64,000 nt of DNA, taken from the NCBI RefSeq assembly GCF_035046485.1, contig NC_085136.1, forward strand, positions 322,490,175 to 322,554,174, in the 5' to 3' direction. Origin of the DNA: Aedes albopictus. Its lineage: Eukaryota; Arthropoda; Insecta; Diptera; Culicidae. The notes under the pieces are model-generated. The model made no database searches, was not told where the DNA came from, and saw only the letters and a program-made list of their open reading frames with translations. Shown here piece after piece: positions 13,501 through 23,060 of this stretch. Within the stretch, counting starts at the first letter, position 1; each line of letters starts with the position of its first letter. The position numbers and the translations under genes are program-made.

Positions 13501-13845
13501 ATTTCGTAAAAATCAATTTTAATTCTAACGCATTTTTCTTGTAGTTTTGGACCATCAGTGTGGTCCATTCCAAAAAACTCTTGATAATTACGAAGGGGGC
13601 CCCACTAACCTATCAGCAGTTCTGCGAAGTGTTGAACTTATAGGAATCTTTCGCTATTTTAAGAACTTTATTCCAGCTTGTGTTAGAAACCTTCCTTGAT
13701 TTGGAGGCCCCCTGAAATCGGGGGCCCGGTGCGGACCGCACCCATCGCCCCCCCCCCTTGCTACGCCACTGCTGTCTGTTGTTGGTGAAACCATTGTGAG
13801 GAGCGACGGAATTGAACGTACGAAGCAACGATTGAGAAGTAAGGT

Positions 13846-14940
13846 ATGGTGACCAAATATCAACCGAGCGCGGAAAAATCTGTGAAAACAAGGCAACTTG
13901 ATTGTCATTTGGTGAGCAACGTCACGCGACCGGATCCAATGGTTACAAGGGAATTGCCCAGCCAGCCATGGAACACGATGGCCATGGACATGTTCTTAGG
14001 ACCTCTACAGTCCGGTGAGTCAATTTTGGTCGTGATTGATTTGTATAGTCGCTTCACAATAACCGAGATTCTACTAAAGACGACAACGGAAGATATCATT
14101 GGAAAACTGAAGGAAATTTTTCTCAGAATGGGTATTCCCACCATTCTGATTTCGGACAATGCGAAAAATTTCTCCAGCCAGAAAATGCAAGACTTTCGTA
14201 AGCAGACATACGACATACATTGAGACATACGACTCCCTATTGGCCTCAAGCCAATGGGGATGTGGAACGGCAAAACCGCTCCATTCTCAAGATTATGAGA
14301 ATTTCGGAAGTTAACGGCACGGATTAGAGGAGTGATCTTCAAGAGGCGAACTACGTCTACTCAATCATACCACATCCAGTAACTGGTCGCACCCCTGCTG
14401 AATTGGTTTTTGGTAGAAGGTTGAAAGACTGGATACCAGAAATCGGATTTGGCACCACCGACGGAAATTAGGAAATAAGAGATCATGATCAAATATACAA
14501 GTCCAGGAGTAAGGCGAGATACTGTTTGGTACACGGTTGCAAGGATTCCCATTTCGAACAGAACGATCGAATGTTGAAGAGAAATCTGTTACCTCAGAAC
14601 AAATTAGCACCTCTGTACAAGCCCACTCCTGCAACAGTAATTGAGAAACAAGGAGACCGAGTGGTAGTCGAAACTATGACGGGAAGAGATACCGGAGAAA
14701 TTCGTCTCACCTCAAGAGATTGTCCACAACTGGGGAGGAAGAGGAGCTCGATGATTCTAGTGCTAATTGGGCAACACCTTCTTCGGCAACTTCGAGTACG
14801 CCTAGCGGACCAGTGCCCAAGCCAACAACGCCGGTAGACCGAAGCTTGACACAAGGCGTCCGTTACGCTTTGATGACTGCGAGACAGATGGATGAGCGGA
14901 GCATTGAACTAAATTCGTAGAAAGGGAAATGTCCTATATG
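13846..14940 (+). pseudogene. decayed Ty3/gypsy integrase fragment
   Basis: The first frame (13846-14223) holds an integrase core with AMDMFLGPL (first catalytic Asp), VVIDLYSRF and ISDNAKNF (second Asp). After a stop and frameshift, PYWPQANGDVERQNRSILK follows with the catalytic Glu, then a C-terminal region (PAELVFGRRLK, GDRVVVETMTG). It resembles the integrase of the intact element at 45365-48385, suggesting the same broad lineage. LTRs, RT and protease are absent and several stops interrupt it. It lies just right of the large repeat element and about 1.4 kb upstream of transporter copy A. Confidence 0.7.
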
Positions 14941-15700
14941 CGGATAAGTCAACTGGCAACACGGGAGGGAAACAAGGGAAAAGTAAATAAATGGTCGAAC
15001 GAATTTCTGAAGTAGTTTATTTCGGTAATTTCAAACGGTTACGGAACGGATATCACGGTAACACTCAGTGAAAATTGTCAGTAACAGAAAAATGAATGAA
15101 TAAGTGAAAATATTCATTCACCATAATGAATTTTGTTTTGATCCTTCAGTTGAGAATTTTCAAAATTCACGTTGTTTTCACTCATTAAAAATGAAAATTT
15201 TAAACTCTGCTCTCGGGTCACTCATTTGTGGCGTGTAAGTGTTCGTGGTTGGCCGTCAGTGTCGAGTGACGGGATACACAGTGATTCCTGGATAACACAC
15301 TTGACGGGCAACAGATTAGTGTTCCAAAATATGTGCCTATATTTTATGGCGCCCAGCAGTTTGACGTTTGCGGAACTTGTCGTCTTCATCTTGTTCACTC
15401 CACCAGGCTGATAAGGTGATTGCTCTGGATTGGCTTTATCTGATTTTGAATATAATGAAATCTTATCAAATTTCGAAAGAAAATGATAATGGAAACATCA
15501 CAGACAAACAGTCGTTTCATTCTAGTGTCGCTCTACGTTGTTCACATGTCTACAGGATGATCCCCTCTGTTTGACGTTTGTTGGATACCTTCATATTGTG
15601 AGCATTTTATGAAACACAGCGTGACTAGCTTGTGTACTAATTGGTACGTCTGTTTGTACGTGACGGATATTGAAAAAGTATCCCACATCGATAAAGTCCA
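14941..15700. other. upstream region of transporter A
   Basis: No coding region is supported. 15479-15536 is clearly related to 27326-27378 upstream of transporter B. They share ACAGACAAACAGTCGT and flanking words, so this block predates the duplication and may hold promoter or leader sequence. The rest shows no recognised feature. Confidence 0.4.
15479..15536 (+). promoter_or_regulatory. upstream block conserved between transporters A and B
   Basis: Both copies read ATGATAA(T/C)GGA, then CACAGACAAACAGTCGT, then TCATTC and CACTCTAC or CGCTCTAC. Once the 510-bp MITE at 15701-16210 is removed, the distance to the ATG is about 340 bp in A and about 308 bp in B. Conservation may reflect function or only shared ancestry; no TATA box was identified. 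Confidence 0.35.
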
Positions 15701-16210
15701 GTTAGGGTAAATGTACCAATAGTGGTGCTATTAGTAGCTTCTTGTAGTAAAATAATTGAATAAAATTAATAATACCGCAAAATAAGAAGTCTCAAAACGT
15801 TAATCGATAGATTTTCACTTAAATTTGCTAGGAAAAATGTAAAAACCATTGTTTATTTCAGTTTTTGCTAATAAATCACTTGCACCAACTATAGGTACAC
15901 GGTTCCTATTATGGAGGTAAAATTTAACATTGGTTCCTATAGTGGGGCATCCCATTGAATTCTTATGGGACCCACCACTATAGGAACAATACCACCACTA
16001 TAGGTGCAAAGGAGCCAAAAATTTAAGGAAAATAATTGTTTAAAATAGGTTTTCCGCTAAATCCTGAACATAAAACTGAATCAATGTTATTAATTAGGTA
16101 TGATGCATCTATTAAAAATGCCATTTGTAAGCTTTTTGGTCGAAACAGTTTTTAATTGCCACTACCACCACTATTGATACTACCTCCACTAAGGGAGCTT
16201 TTACCCTAAC
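15701..16210. mobile_element. 510-bp MITE with TCCA target duplication
   Basis: Ends GTTAGGGTAA and TTACCCTAAC are exact inverse complements, flanked on both sides by TCCA (15697-15700 and 16211-16214). The interior repeats words such as ACCACTATAGG in both orientations. It has no open frame. It lies between the conserved upstream block and exon 1 of transporter A and is absent from the matching place in copy B. Confidence 0.65.
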
Positions 16211-16385
16211 TCCATTCAAAGATGACTCCAGGAACGGTGTTTGCAAAATGTGATGTGATTAGTGAACGTGTATCCTCCAATAAGCATTGACTTCCATCGC
16301 TGCTGGTGGGCAGTTGTTTTACCGTTTATCCAAATTGTTATGAGTTTGGATCTAACAAAACAGTTAACTATTCATCGAATCGTCA

Positions 16386-16502
16386 ATGAGGAATTCCGAT
16401 AATGAGCGCACTCCACTCATCGCAGCTATTCCAGCGCCAGCCCCATCACTGTCTTCAGGATCACGACCATACGGTGCCACTTTACATCCGGGTGATGATG
16501 AA
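16386..16502 (+). pseudogene. exon 1 of Tret1-like transporter copy A
   Basis: 39 codons from ATG match exon 1 of copy B closely (MRNSDNERTPLIA, then SSGSRPYGA). They encode a cytoplasmic N-terminal tail. In copy B the exon ends in phase 0 directly before GTACTG. In copy A the last codon, GAA, is followed at once by the 1.7-kb element starting CCCAAG, and the ancestral donor GTACTC is displaced to 18218. A GTAAC inside the element end (16508) could serve as donor, but it would add five bases and put exon 2 out of frame with an early stop. Confidence 0.7.
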
Positions 16503-18215
16503 CCCAAGTAACACAGAAAACATCTTCAGATAATAAAGTTCAAAAAGATGTTATAATAAAGTACTATTAACGAAACTGTAAACATCTCCAGTTGAAATCA
16601 TGTTTTAACTATGTATTGCGATAACAAACTACTGAAAAACTGATCAGTAGTATCACAAGTTTTTATTTTGTATTTTTGACGTCGAGAAAGCAACTATTTA
16701 TATCATCGTATCCCCTCAAATACAGATGTTGTGCAAAAAATTCAGCAGTACAAAGTTAAGACCAATATGTTCAAACATGTTCAAAACATGTTATTTTTAT
16801 GCCAAAATATCATTAATCACAACATTGTTGGTTTGCAGCGCCGTCCACAACAAACTTGTTGATCCGGTGGCTTGGGTTACACATTAAATACCTCGAAATG
16901 TTCCCCACAACATCAGCTCCCGTGTCACTTGCAGCCCAATTCATGTATTCACCTGTAACGATTTTATCTTTTCACTTTACACTTGTTACAGCAACACTAA
17001 ACAGCAATAGGTTTTGCACTCGCGACTCAAACTCGTTCACAATATGTAAATGATTTTTGGAACTTCATCACATATTTGTTATTGTTGTACTGATGTCCGA
17101 ATCTGGTAGTCAAAAACAAAACTTGGTATAGGCTCCGCAATTGGTTGTTTAAAATACGTTATTGTGATGTTTATCCAAAGTATTTTTATCAATTGAAATT
17201 ATGTTCTACATACTTGTTGTTGAGATGCACAAAACATGTATTTCAAACATGAATATATGTTTAAACTTTAAGTTGATGCTTTAGGTATGAGAAATTACAG
17301 TGCTTGTTAAAATTGTACATACATCTTAACATTTGATGCATTGGAATGAAAAATAAAATATGAAATTTCAGTCGTTTATGACGAAATCGTCATATTTTAG
17401 ACATAACGTCAACCGTACATATTTCTGATAGGGCTGAAAGTCTTTATAATAAAGCTTAATCAATCAATATTTTTGATTCATTCGGTTGATTATACCGTAC
17501 AGTTTGTTACTTTTGTTTTCTTCGTGCTGTGTACAAAGTGCGTTGATTTTCATATATAAAAACAAAGAATTTAACAAATAAAATTGGTTTAATTTTCCTT
17601 TCAAAACGTAATTATTACATGGTATCCGTATTTTTATTAGAATATTGCTCAATTTTAAAGAAGGTTCCTATTTTTGAACGGCACTGTGCGATGCAGCTAC
17701 CATGTTGGATTTTGGGAAACTTGATAGGAAATTTCACGAGACGTTAAGAAACGAACGAACTTTCATTCCCATTTTCAATCAGATGAGAAGCGCATGAATT
17801 TATGATGAGTATTTGTGCTTATTTGACCATAAATTTAGAATGGCACATGATTTACAGCCATACTACAGAACACAAACAAACATGAACAAATTTAATTGCA
17901 ATGAGAATTCAATCATTCGAAATAATTAAAAGTCATCAGATGGTTGCAAAAATGTATTTCTATCTGCTAGTTTGGCTGTAGCGAGTTAGTATTTCGAATG
18001 TTTGAGAAAACATCTTGAAAACATTATTGTATGTTTTAGTACTGTATTGGAAAACATCTTATATAACAACAATGATGTTCTATAAGCCGCCATTTTTTGC
18101 GCTTTTTCAGTGATATAAGCGTACAAATTTAAGTTTTGCGTATATGCAAAATAACAAAGGCGTTTGTATTAAACTCGTATTATTTACACTAATATAACAA
18201 GTTGTGTTACTTGGG
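16503..18215. mobile_element. 1.7-kb TIR element at an exon-intron boundary
   Basis: The ends CCCAAGTAACACA (16503-16515) and TGTGTTACTTGGG (18203-18215) are exact inverse complements. AA flanks both sides (16501-16502, 18216-18217), so a 2-bp target duplication is likely. Removing the insertion restores a junction aligning with copy B, GAA followed by GTACTC. The interior is AT-rich, repeats AAACATCTT- and AAACATGTT-like words, has a retroelement tail at 17431 and no transposase frame. It is therefore non-autonomous, and related at its end to the hairpin at 303. Confidence 0.7.
17431..17467 (+). repeat. short retroelement 3' tail
   Basis: GGGCTGAAAGTCT, a short AT hairpin, then AATCAATCAAT: the same tail type as at 8157-8206, inserted inside the 1.7-kb element. 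Confidence 0.4.
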
Positions 18216-18244
18216 AAGTACTCTACGCAACACTCTGATTGCAA

Positions 18245-19982
18245 ATGACACACTTCAACTTATTTTGCGAACCATTTCCATTTCAGCCATACGAAGGCCG
18301 AACCAGTTTAGTGGGGAACCACTTGGCCGGTGAGTCCGGTCAGAATGTGCCACAACTTATCATCCTGCTGATCGTGTCCGCAGGCGCCTTGGCGACCGGT
18401 ATCTTCCTCGGGTGGACCTCTCCAACGAAGGTTCCGTTGGTGCAGAAGCAGGAGTATGGGTTCGCGGTCAGTACCGAAGACTTTTCCTGGATCGCATCTA
18501 TGGCCAACATAGGTGCGTCGCTGATGTGCTTTTTGATTCGGTTTCTGATCAAGATGATCGGCCGGAAGCGAGCCTTGTTGGCCATGATTCTGCCGCATCT
18601 GGTCGGGTGGTGTTTGATTATCTTTGGAAAAAACGTGCCCATGATGCTGATTGGGCGGTTCTTCCTTGGTGCCGGAAGCGGTGTGTTCTGTATTTGTGCA
18701 CCGATTTATACTGCTGAGATCTCGCCGTCTTGGAATCGTGGAAAGCTGGGAATGTTATACCAGTTGTTGGTGACTATTGGTATCCTGATCGTTTATGGAG
18801 TCAGTGTCACTGTAAACGTCCAGTTACTGAGCATTATCTGCGGTGCAGTTCCGTTTGTGTTCGGATTGATCTTCTTTATGCCGACGGGGATTCAGTATTT
18901 CGTGAGTATTACTAGTTCGTGAAACCATATCTAAGGAAATTGACGGATACGATATGAATTCCTTAGAATCAATTCCTCTAACTTTGGAAATGTGGAACTC
19001 TCTGAATTTTTTTGCCATCCAGGCGAAATGGCTTAAGCACATTAATAACTAATATTAACGCAGTCTTGTTCATGGAAAAAGAATAGTTATAGCTGGGGTA
19101 ACTTAAAAGCACATCCATTTTTAACAAAGCAGCTGAGAATAGTCAAAGTTCATTTTCTATTTTCACTTTTAGATCGCACCAAACCGCGTAAGCGATGTAA
19201 GGGACGGAATGGAAGAGCTCAGAGATGAAAACATTTGCGAAAAAATGATCACCTTCTTCCAAAGCTTCAAACAACGTGCCACCATCCGGGTGTTGATCAT
19301 CTCCCTGGGGTTGATGTTCTTCCAGCAGCTGTCCGGTATCAACGCTGTCATATTCTACACGTCAACCATCTTCGATGATGCCAACATCGCAGTCGAAGCT
19401 ACCACTGTCACGGTTATCGTCGGAGCTATTCAGGTCGTCGCAATGCTTTTTACCACCTTTATCGTCGACAGGGTCGGCCGTCGAATACTGCTGATGATCT
19501 CCGACCTCTTCATGGCTATCTCCACATTCGTCCTCGCCGTGTACTTCATGCTCAAGAAAAATGACGTCACCGTCGTGGAAAACCACAGCTGGCTCCCGGT
19601 TTTAGCCGTATGCTTCTTTATCGGTGCGTACTCCATCGGTTATGGCCCTATTCCATTGCTCATGGTCGGTGAATTGAGCGCCAGCAACGTCAAGACTCAC
19701 GTCAGCCCGTTGGCTGGAGGTTTTAACTGGCTGCTTGCCTTTCTCATAACGAAGTTCTTCGATAACCTTATGGAAGCCCTTGGCATTGCCGGAGTGTTCT
19801 GGTTGTTCTCTGGCCTATCACTTCTCGGCGCCGTATTTGTATTTTTCGTGGTACCGGAAACCAAGGGAACCACTCTTGCGGAAATCCAGCTGATGCTCTC
19901 CGGCGAAGAGATGCGACGCTACAGTGCTCAAAGTAATCCAGCGATGGAGGATGACGAGGATACTAGTATACTAGTATACTAA
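18245..19982 (+). CDS. Tret1-like sugar transporter copy A, degenerate
   Basis: Exon 2 (18287-18901) and exon 3 (19173-19982) are joined by a 271-bp GT-AG intron in phase 0. Together they encode most of a 12-helix major facilitator sugar porter. Retained motifs are IGRKRA in the loop after helix 2, YTAEI/RG after helix 4, FFQQLSGINAVIFYTS in helix 7, DRVGRR and a terminal PETKG. Odd features against copy B: PESPQYF at the exon 2/3 junction reads PTGIQYF, about 14 residues including SLMWLRG are deleted after it, and GPIPW reads GPIPL. Exon 1 is separated by a transposon. From ATG 18245, in former intron sequence, the frame is open into exon 2 (14 new residues), giving about 488 residues. I chose this start because exon 1 cannot be joined in frame by any visible donor except one beyond the insertion. 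It is either a pseudogene or an altered protein with a transposon-shaped 5' end. Confidence 0.65.
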
Positions 19983-20274
19983 ATATACAGCTATGCTGAA
20001 AGTTGAAGGAACTGAAACATTAATACGCTCGACGGAAAGAGGCAGTGGCCCGGTTTATCACTGATATGGATTATCAATTTTTACCTTTCTCAGACAACAG
20101 AATTGTACCGAAAGGTCATTATTTCGTTTCGAATATCAATTTTGAATGGAAAATTCGGGAATTGAAATCTCATATATAAATGGATATACTGAGCAAATGA
20201 CCGTCTTTTTTATGTTTATGAGGGGAAAGAAAAAGCCCAGTTAGAGAGGAAATGGGACCAACTCTGACACCAAC

Positions 20275-20280
20275 AATAAA
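20275..20280 (+). terminator. candidate polyadenylation signal, transporter A
   Basis: AATAAA lies 293 bp after the copy A stop codon. It is the first canonical signal I noticed downstream. Confidence 0.3.
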
Positions 20281-20389
20281 GGAGAAGAGGCAATCGTACT
20301 TATTTCCGCCAAACCCATTGTCTCTCCGGGACCCGAGATCCGGCATGACCCAGATAACAGTTGAATACTGGTGCAGCCTGTGCCTTGTG

Positions 20390-20598
20390 GTAATCAGTTT
20401 CGTACCTTTTAATTCCGCCCTATGTTGCTTATCCTTTGACAGATACGCGTATTTCGACTACCACTTGTAATCTTCCTCAGTGTCAGTTATCCACTGAAGA
20501 AGTCATCGCATTCGCCCCGCTTATATACCAAAATCCTACCGCTACTATTCAAAGGATAAGCAACATAGGGCGAAATTAAAAGGTACGAAACTGATTAC
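20390..20598. mobile_element. fold-back MITE with 49-bp arms
   Basis: The left arm (20390-20438) starts GTAATCAGTTTCGTACC and ends ATCCTTTG. It is complementary to 20550-20598 with a single mismatch visible. The 111-bp loop contains ACAGATACGCGTATTTCGAC, a word also present in the partial copy at 35715-35806. Confidence 0.65.
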
Positions 20599-20679
20599 AC
20601 TCATTTGAAGAGGGTATTCTGCTTAGAGGGTTCGAAAAATCGGTACAAAATTACTTTAACAGACTTTTTTTTTGCGTCC

Positions 20680-20990
20680 GCCACAAGTAGCTGTACCATG
20701 GCTACCTATGGCCCTGCCGGGCCCTCCTGTAGCCGAACGGCTGCGGTGGCAACCTACACTTCGCACTGTTGCCGCAGTGCCGTGACGATCTCTTCCGCAT
20801 CGGTGAGCTCTTCTAGGTTCCTCACCTTCAGAGCCTCACGCCTCCTCTGTAAGAGCCCTCACCGTGACCCTTTCGTCAAGGACCTCTTCTGCCAGACTTC
20901 TGTAGGCTGCGTCCGCCCATGCACTTCTTGTTGCGCCACGAGCTTGGCGAACCAACATTGTACATAAGAAAATGAAAAAAATGACGGAAT
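20680..20990 (-). pseudogene. R1-type ORF1 (gag-like) fragment
   Basis: On the minus strand one frame reads ERVTVRALTEEA. After a frameshift it continues with VRNLEELTDAEEIVTALRQQ, a stop, then VATAAVRLQEGPAGP and VAMVQL. This is the conserved region before the CCHC knuckles in ORF1 of R1-clade LINEs, which makes the RNA-binding protein. Two stops and a frameshift show it is dead. No matching ORF2 adjoins it, but an R1-type ORF2 end lies 1.7 kb away at 22682. Confidence 0.55.
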
Positions 20991-21009
20991 CCATGAAAAG
21001 GCGGGCCTT

Positions 21010-21350
21010 GGGGCGTTTATACGGAAAAGTGGAGGGAGGCTGCAAGGATATTCCAGGAGGTCCCAGGGAATATCAGGGGTCCCAGGGGAGTTTTAGGGAT
21101 CCCAGGGAGCCTCAGGGGCGATTCAGGAAATCTCACGACCGTTATAGGAAGTCTCACGATTTTTAATGAGTTCTAAGAGGTCTCTGGGCGCTTCAGGGGA
21201 TTACAGGGGTTTTATAAGTGGTTTTATGGGTGTTTTGGAGGGTCACAGGAAGTATCAAGACATCTCAGTGGGTCCCAGGGGGTTTCAGAATGGTTTCAGA
21301 CTTTCTTAGGGGCGTTTCAAAGGGTCTCAGGGACGTTCATAGTGGTCTCA
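21010..21350. repeat. degenerate CAGGGG-type repeats
   Basis: Imperfect units such as GGTCCCAGGGAATATCAGG and TCTCAGGGACGTTCA follow each other about every 15-30 bases, all with CAGGG on the plus strand. The same type resumes at 22315-22495 and at 30975-33905. There is no coding capacity. Confidence 0.5.
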
Positions 21351-22043
21351 GGAACTGTGTTGGTAAAATCACACTCAAAGCAGACTCATGAACCGCTCAT
21401 GCGTGAGCAAACTCGCACGCGATTCTGAATCATTTTCTCACGCGATAGATTTTTATGCCAAATCTCGCTCTCACGAGTCAAGCGCCAAAATCTCATTCGC
21501 TTGTAAAACTAATCCAAATTAATTTGAACGGCATTCAGTGTTATTTTACTCTAGATTTGCTTTTGTTCTATGATATAATCCTAAAAACTTTGATGTAAAT
21601 AATAAGAACACCAAGAAATAAAGCAATGAGTAAAATTGCGAGTTAACTCATGCGTGATTTTTTCGGCGGTGAGTTTGGTGAATCAAGAATCGCGCGTGAA
21701 ACAACTCAACCATGAGATTTGAGAATTTGAGTTTTTACCAACACTACTGTTCAGGAACGCTTCCGAGTGGTTTAGGAGAGCTCCACTGCCCTCGGACGCA
21801 TAAATGTCACATGTTACAATAGAAAAACACGAAAAAAACGCATTTGAAGTTTCAAATAAAATTTGGCTATTGTCGCATTTGATTCACTTCAAAACAATTG
21901 AACTATCGAAACATATATAAGTTCATATTTTGACAAAATATTTCAAAAATATGCATCAAAATATGACGTTTGACATAAAAACCTCAAAAATGTCGAAATG
22001 TAACATGTGACTTTTATGCGTCCGACGGCAGTCCAGGGGCATA

Positions 22044-22270
22044 CATAAAAACTTGTAATTAGGAAGCACAAAATGTTGCTAATTGACAAATTGAGAGATT
22101 AATTTGTTAAAAAATCACGCTCTGGTGGGATTTAAACCCACCACTCCGTATTCGCTAGACCGGCGCTTCAACCGACTAAGCCACAGAAGAGGTAATGAGT
22201 TTTTTCACAAATTCATCTTCCAATTTGTCAACTAGCAACATTCTGTGCCTTCTAATTACAAGTTTTTATG
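22044..22270. mobile_element. inverted-repeat element enclosing a tRNA-like module
   Basis: The left end CATAAAAACTTGTAATTAG (22044-22062) is inverted exactly at 22252-22270. The arms run inward for about 50 bases with a few mismatches (TTGCTAATTGACAAATTG). The centre is occupied by a tRNA-like sequence on the minus strand, and nothing else of note remains. Such a compact unit of arms plus tRNA-like core is unlike an ordinary SINE. Confidence 0.6.
22128..22198 (-). ncRNA. tRNA-like module with A and B boxes
   Basis: Read on the minus strand, TGGCTTAGTCGG fits a tRNA A box and GGTTTAAATCC a B box (Pol III internal promoter). A strong T-arm GTGGG/CCCAC, a D-arm GGC/GCC and short acceptor pairing CTCT/AGAG can be drawn. 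I do not call it a functional tRNA because the acceptor stem is short and it sits in a repeat. It may still recruit Pol III. Confidence 0.45.
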
Positions 22271-22314
22271 CAAGTTTATTACATTCAAGAAGATCTGGTA
22301 AATGCCAGTAGAGG

Positions 22315-22495
22315 GTAACATATATCAGTGGGCTCTCAGGGGTGCTTCAGGGGGTCTCCGGGGTGTCCAAGGGGATTTCATAGTCGTTTAAGAACGTTTC
22401 CCATGGTCTGAGAGGGGTACCAGGAGCTTTTAAGGGGGTCCAATGAAGATCCTGGGGCGTTTCAGGAGGTCGCAAAGAATTTTAGGGGTCCCTAA
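22315..22495. repeat. degenerate CAGGGG-type repeats, second block
   Basis: Short imperfect units (GGGCTCTCAGGGGTGCTTCA, GGGGTCTCCGGGG) in the same orientation as at 21010-21350. The two blocks may be one element interrupted by the inverted-repeat unit at 22044 and other insertions. Confidence 0.45.
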
Positions 22496-22681
22496 TGTTC
22501 CGGACATCACCTTTTTTATGAAATGAGGAAATCTGATGGTTGGCAACACCTTAAAAAACCTCATTCTGTCACTACCTTTCCTTGCCTCCGTGGTACGCCC
22601 GTTAGGGATGACTTCGTGGAGGGAGGGACCGTACTTACGCACTCTCTTTATTAAACGTCAGCTATCATGTATAGCTGTTCT

Positions 22682-22838
22682 CTAGGGGACCAACTCGACT
22701 TTCCTCTGGAGGTGAAGCACGATTGTGGATACCGTGGCCGATACGGCGATCCACTTGTCCACCCCCGTAAACATCCGCTCAACTATGTTGTCGGGAGTAG
22801 TATCCCTACCGCATACCTCCCACATTAGGGTGGCCCAC
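22682..22838 (-). pseudogene. R1-type ORF2 C-terminal fragment
   Basis: The minus strand reads CGRDTTPDNIVERM, then DKWIAVSATVSTIV and LQRKVELVP before a stop. It aligns with CGEDTTPDNLVQRM and its continuation in the fragment at 1092-1409. About 50 codons remain, followed on the 3' side (22500-22680) by probable untranslated LINE sequence. Confidence 0.6.
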
Positions 22839-22896
22839 ACTTATATGATAAACAAAAAAATTTCGAAAACGTTATGTCTTCAAAAACTTTGCTAAT

Positions 22897-23060
22897 ATGG
22901 AGCGGATCTGGTGTGATGGTTAGAATACTTGACTATCACGCCGAGAACCTGGGATCGAATCCCACTCCCGACAAACTCACAAATGTGGGTTCTTCCTTCG
23001 GAAGGGAAGTAAAGCGTGGGTCCCGAGATAAACTAGCCTAGGGCTAAATATCTCGTAAAA
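22897..23060 (+). mobile_element. tRNA-derived SINE with 15-bp target duplication
   Basis: The head has an A box (TGGTGTGATGGTTAGAAT) and B box (GGATCGAATCC), with a tRNA-like arm order. The body ends in a stem TTCCTTCGGAAGG, then GGGCTAAATATCTCG and an A-rich tail. AAAAACTTTGCTAAT is duplicated exactly at 22882-22896 and 23061-23075, which fixes both ends. It interrupts an older minus-strand LINE. Confidence 0.8.

Larger units (their letters stand above)
7773..13770. mobile_element. ~6-kb element with CAGTGGCGTAGC inverted ends
   Basis: The terminal CAGTGGCGTAGC at 7773-7784 is inverted exactly at 13759-13770, and both ends carry GGGGGCCC and GTGCGG tracts just inside. The interior has no transposase frame. 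It is filled with degenerate short repeats built on TTCCTCCAAGGATTC-like words, T-rich over about 7.95-9.9 and 11.8-13.0 kb and A-rich (AATTTCCAAAGGAATTGCC-like) over 10.6-11.75 kb. A LINE fragment is nested at 10.1-10.6 kb. A second left end of the same family lies at 61154. No clean target duplication was found, so exact ends and superfamily are uncertain. Confidence 0.55.

Noticed and set aside
22128..22198. Functional tRNA gene
   Set aside because: The acceptor stem is only about four pairs and the module is enclosed in an inverted-repeat element, so it is listed only as tRNA-like.
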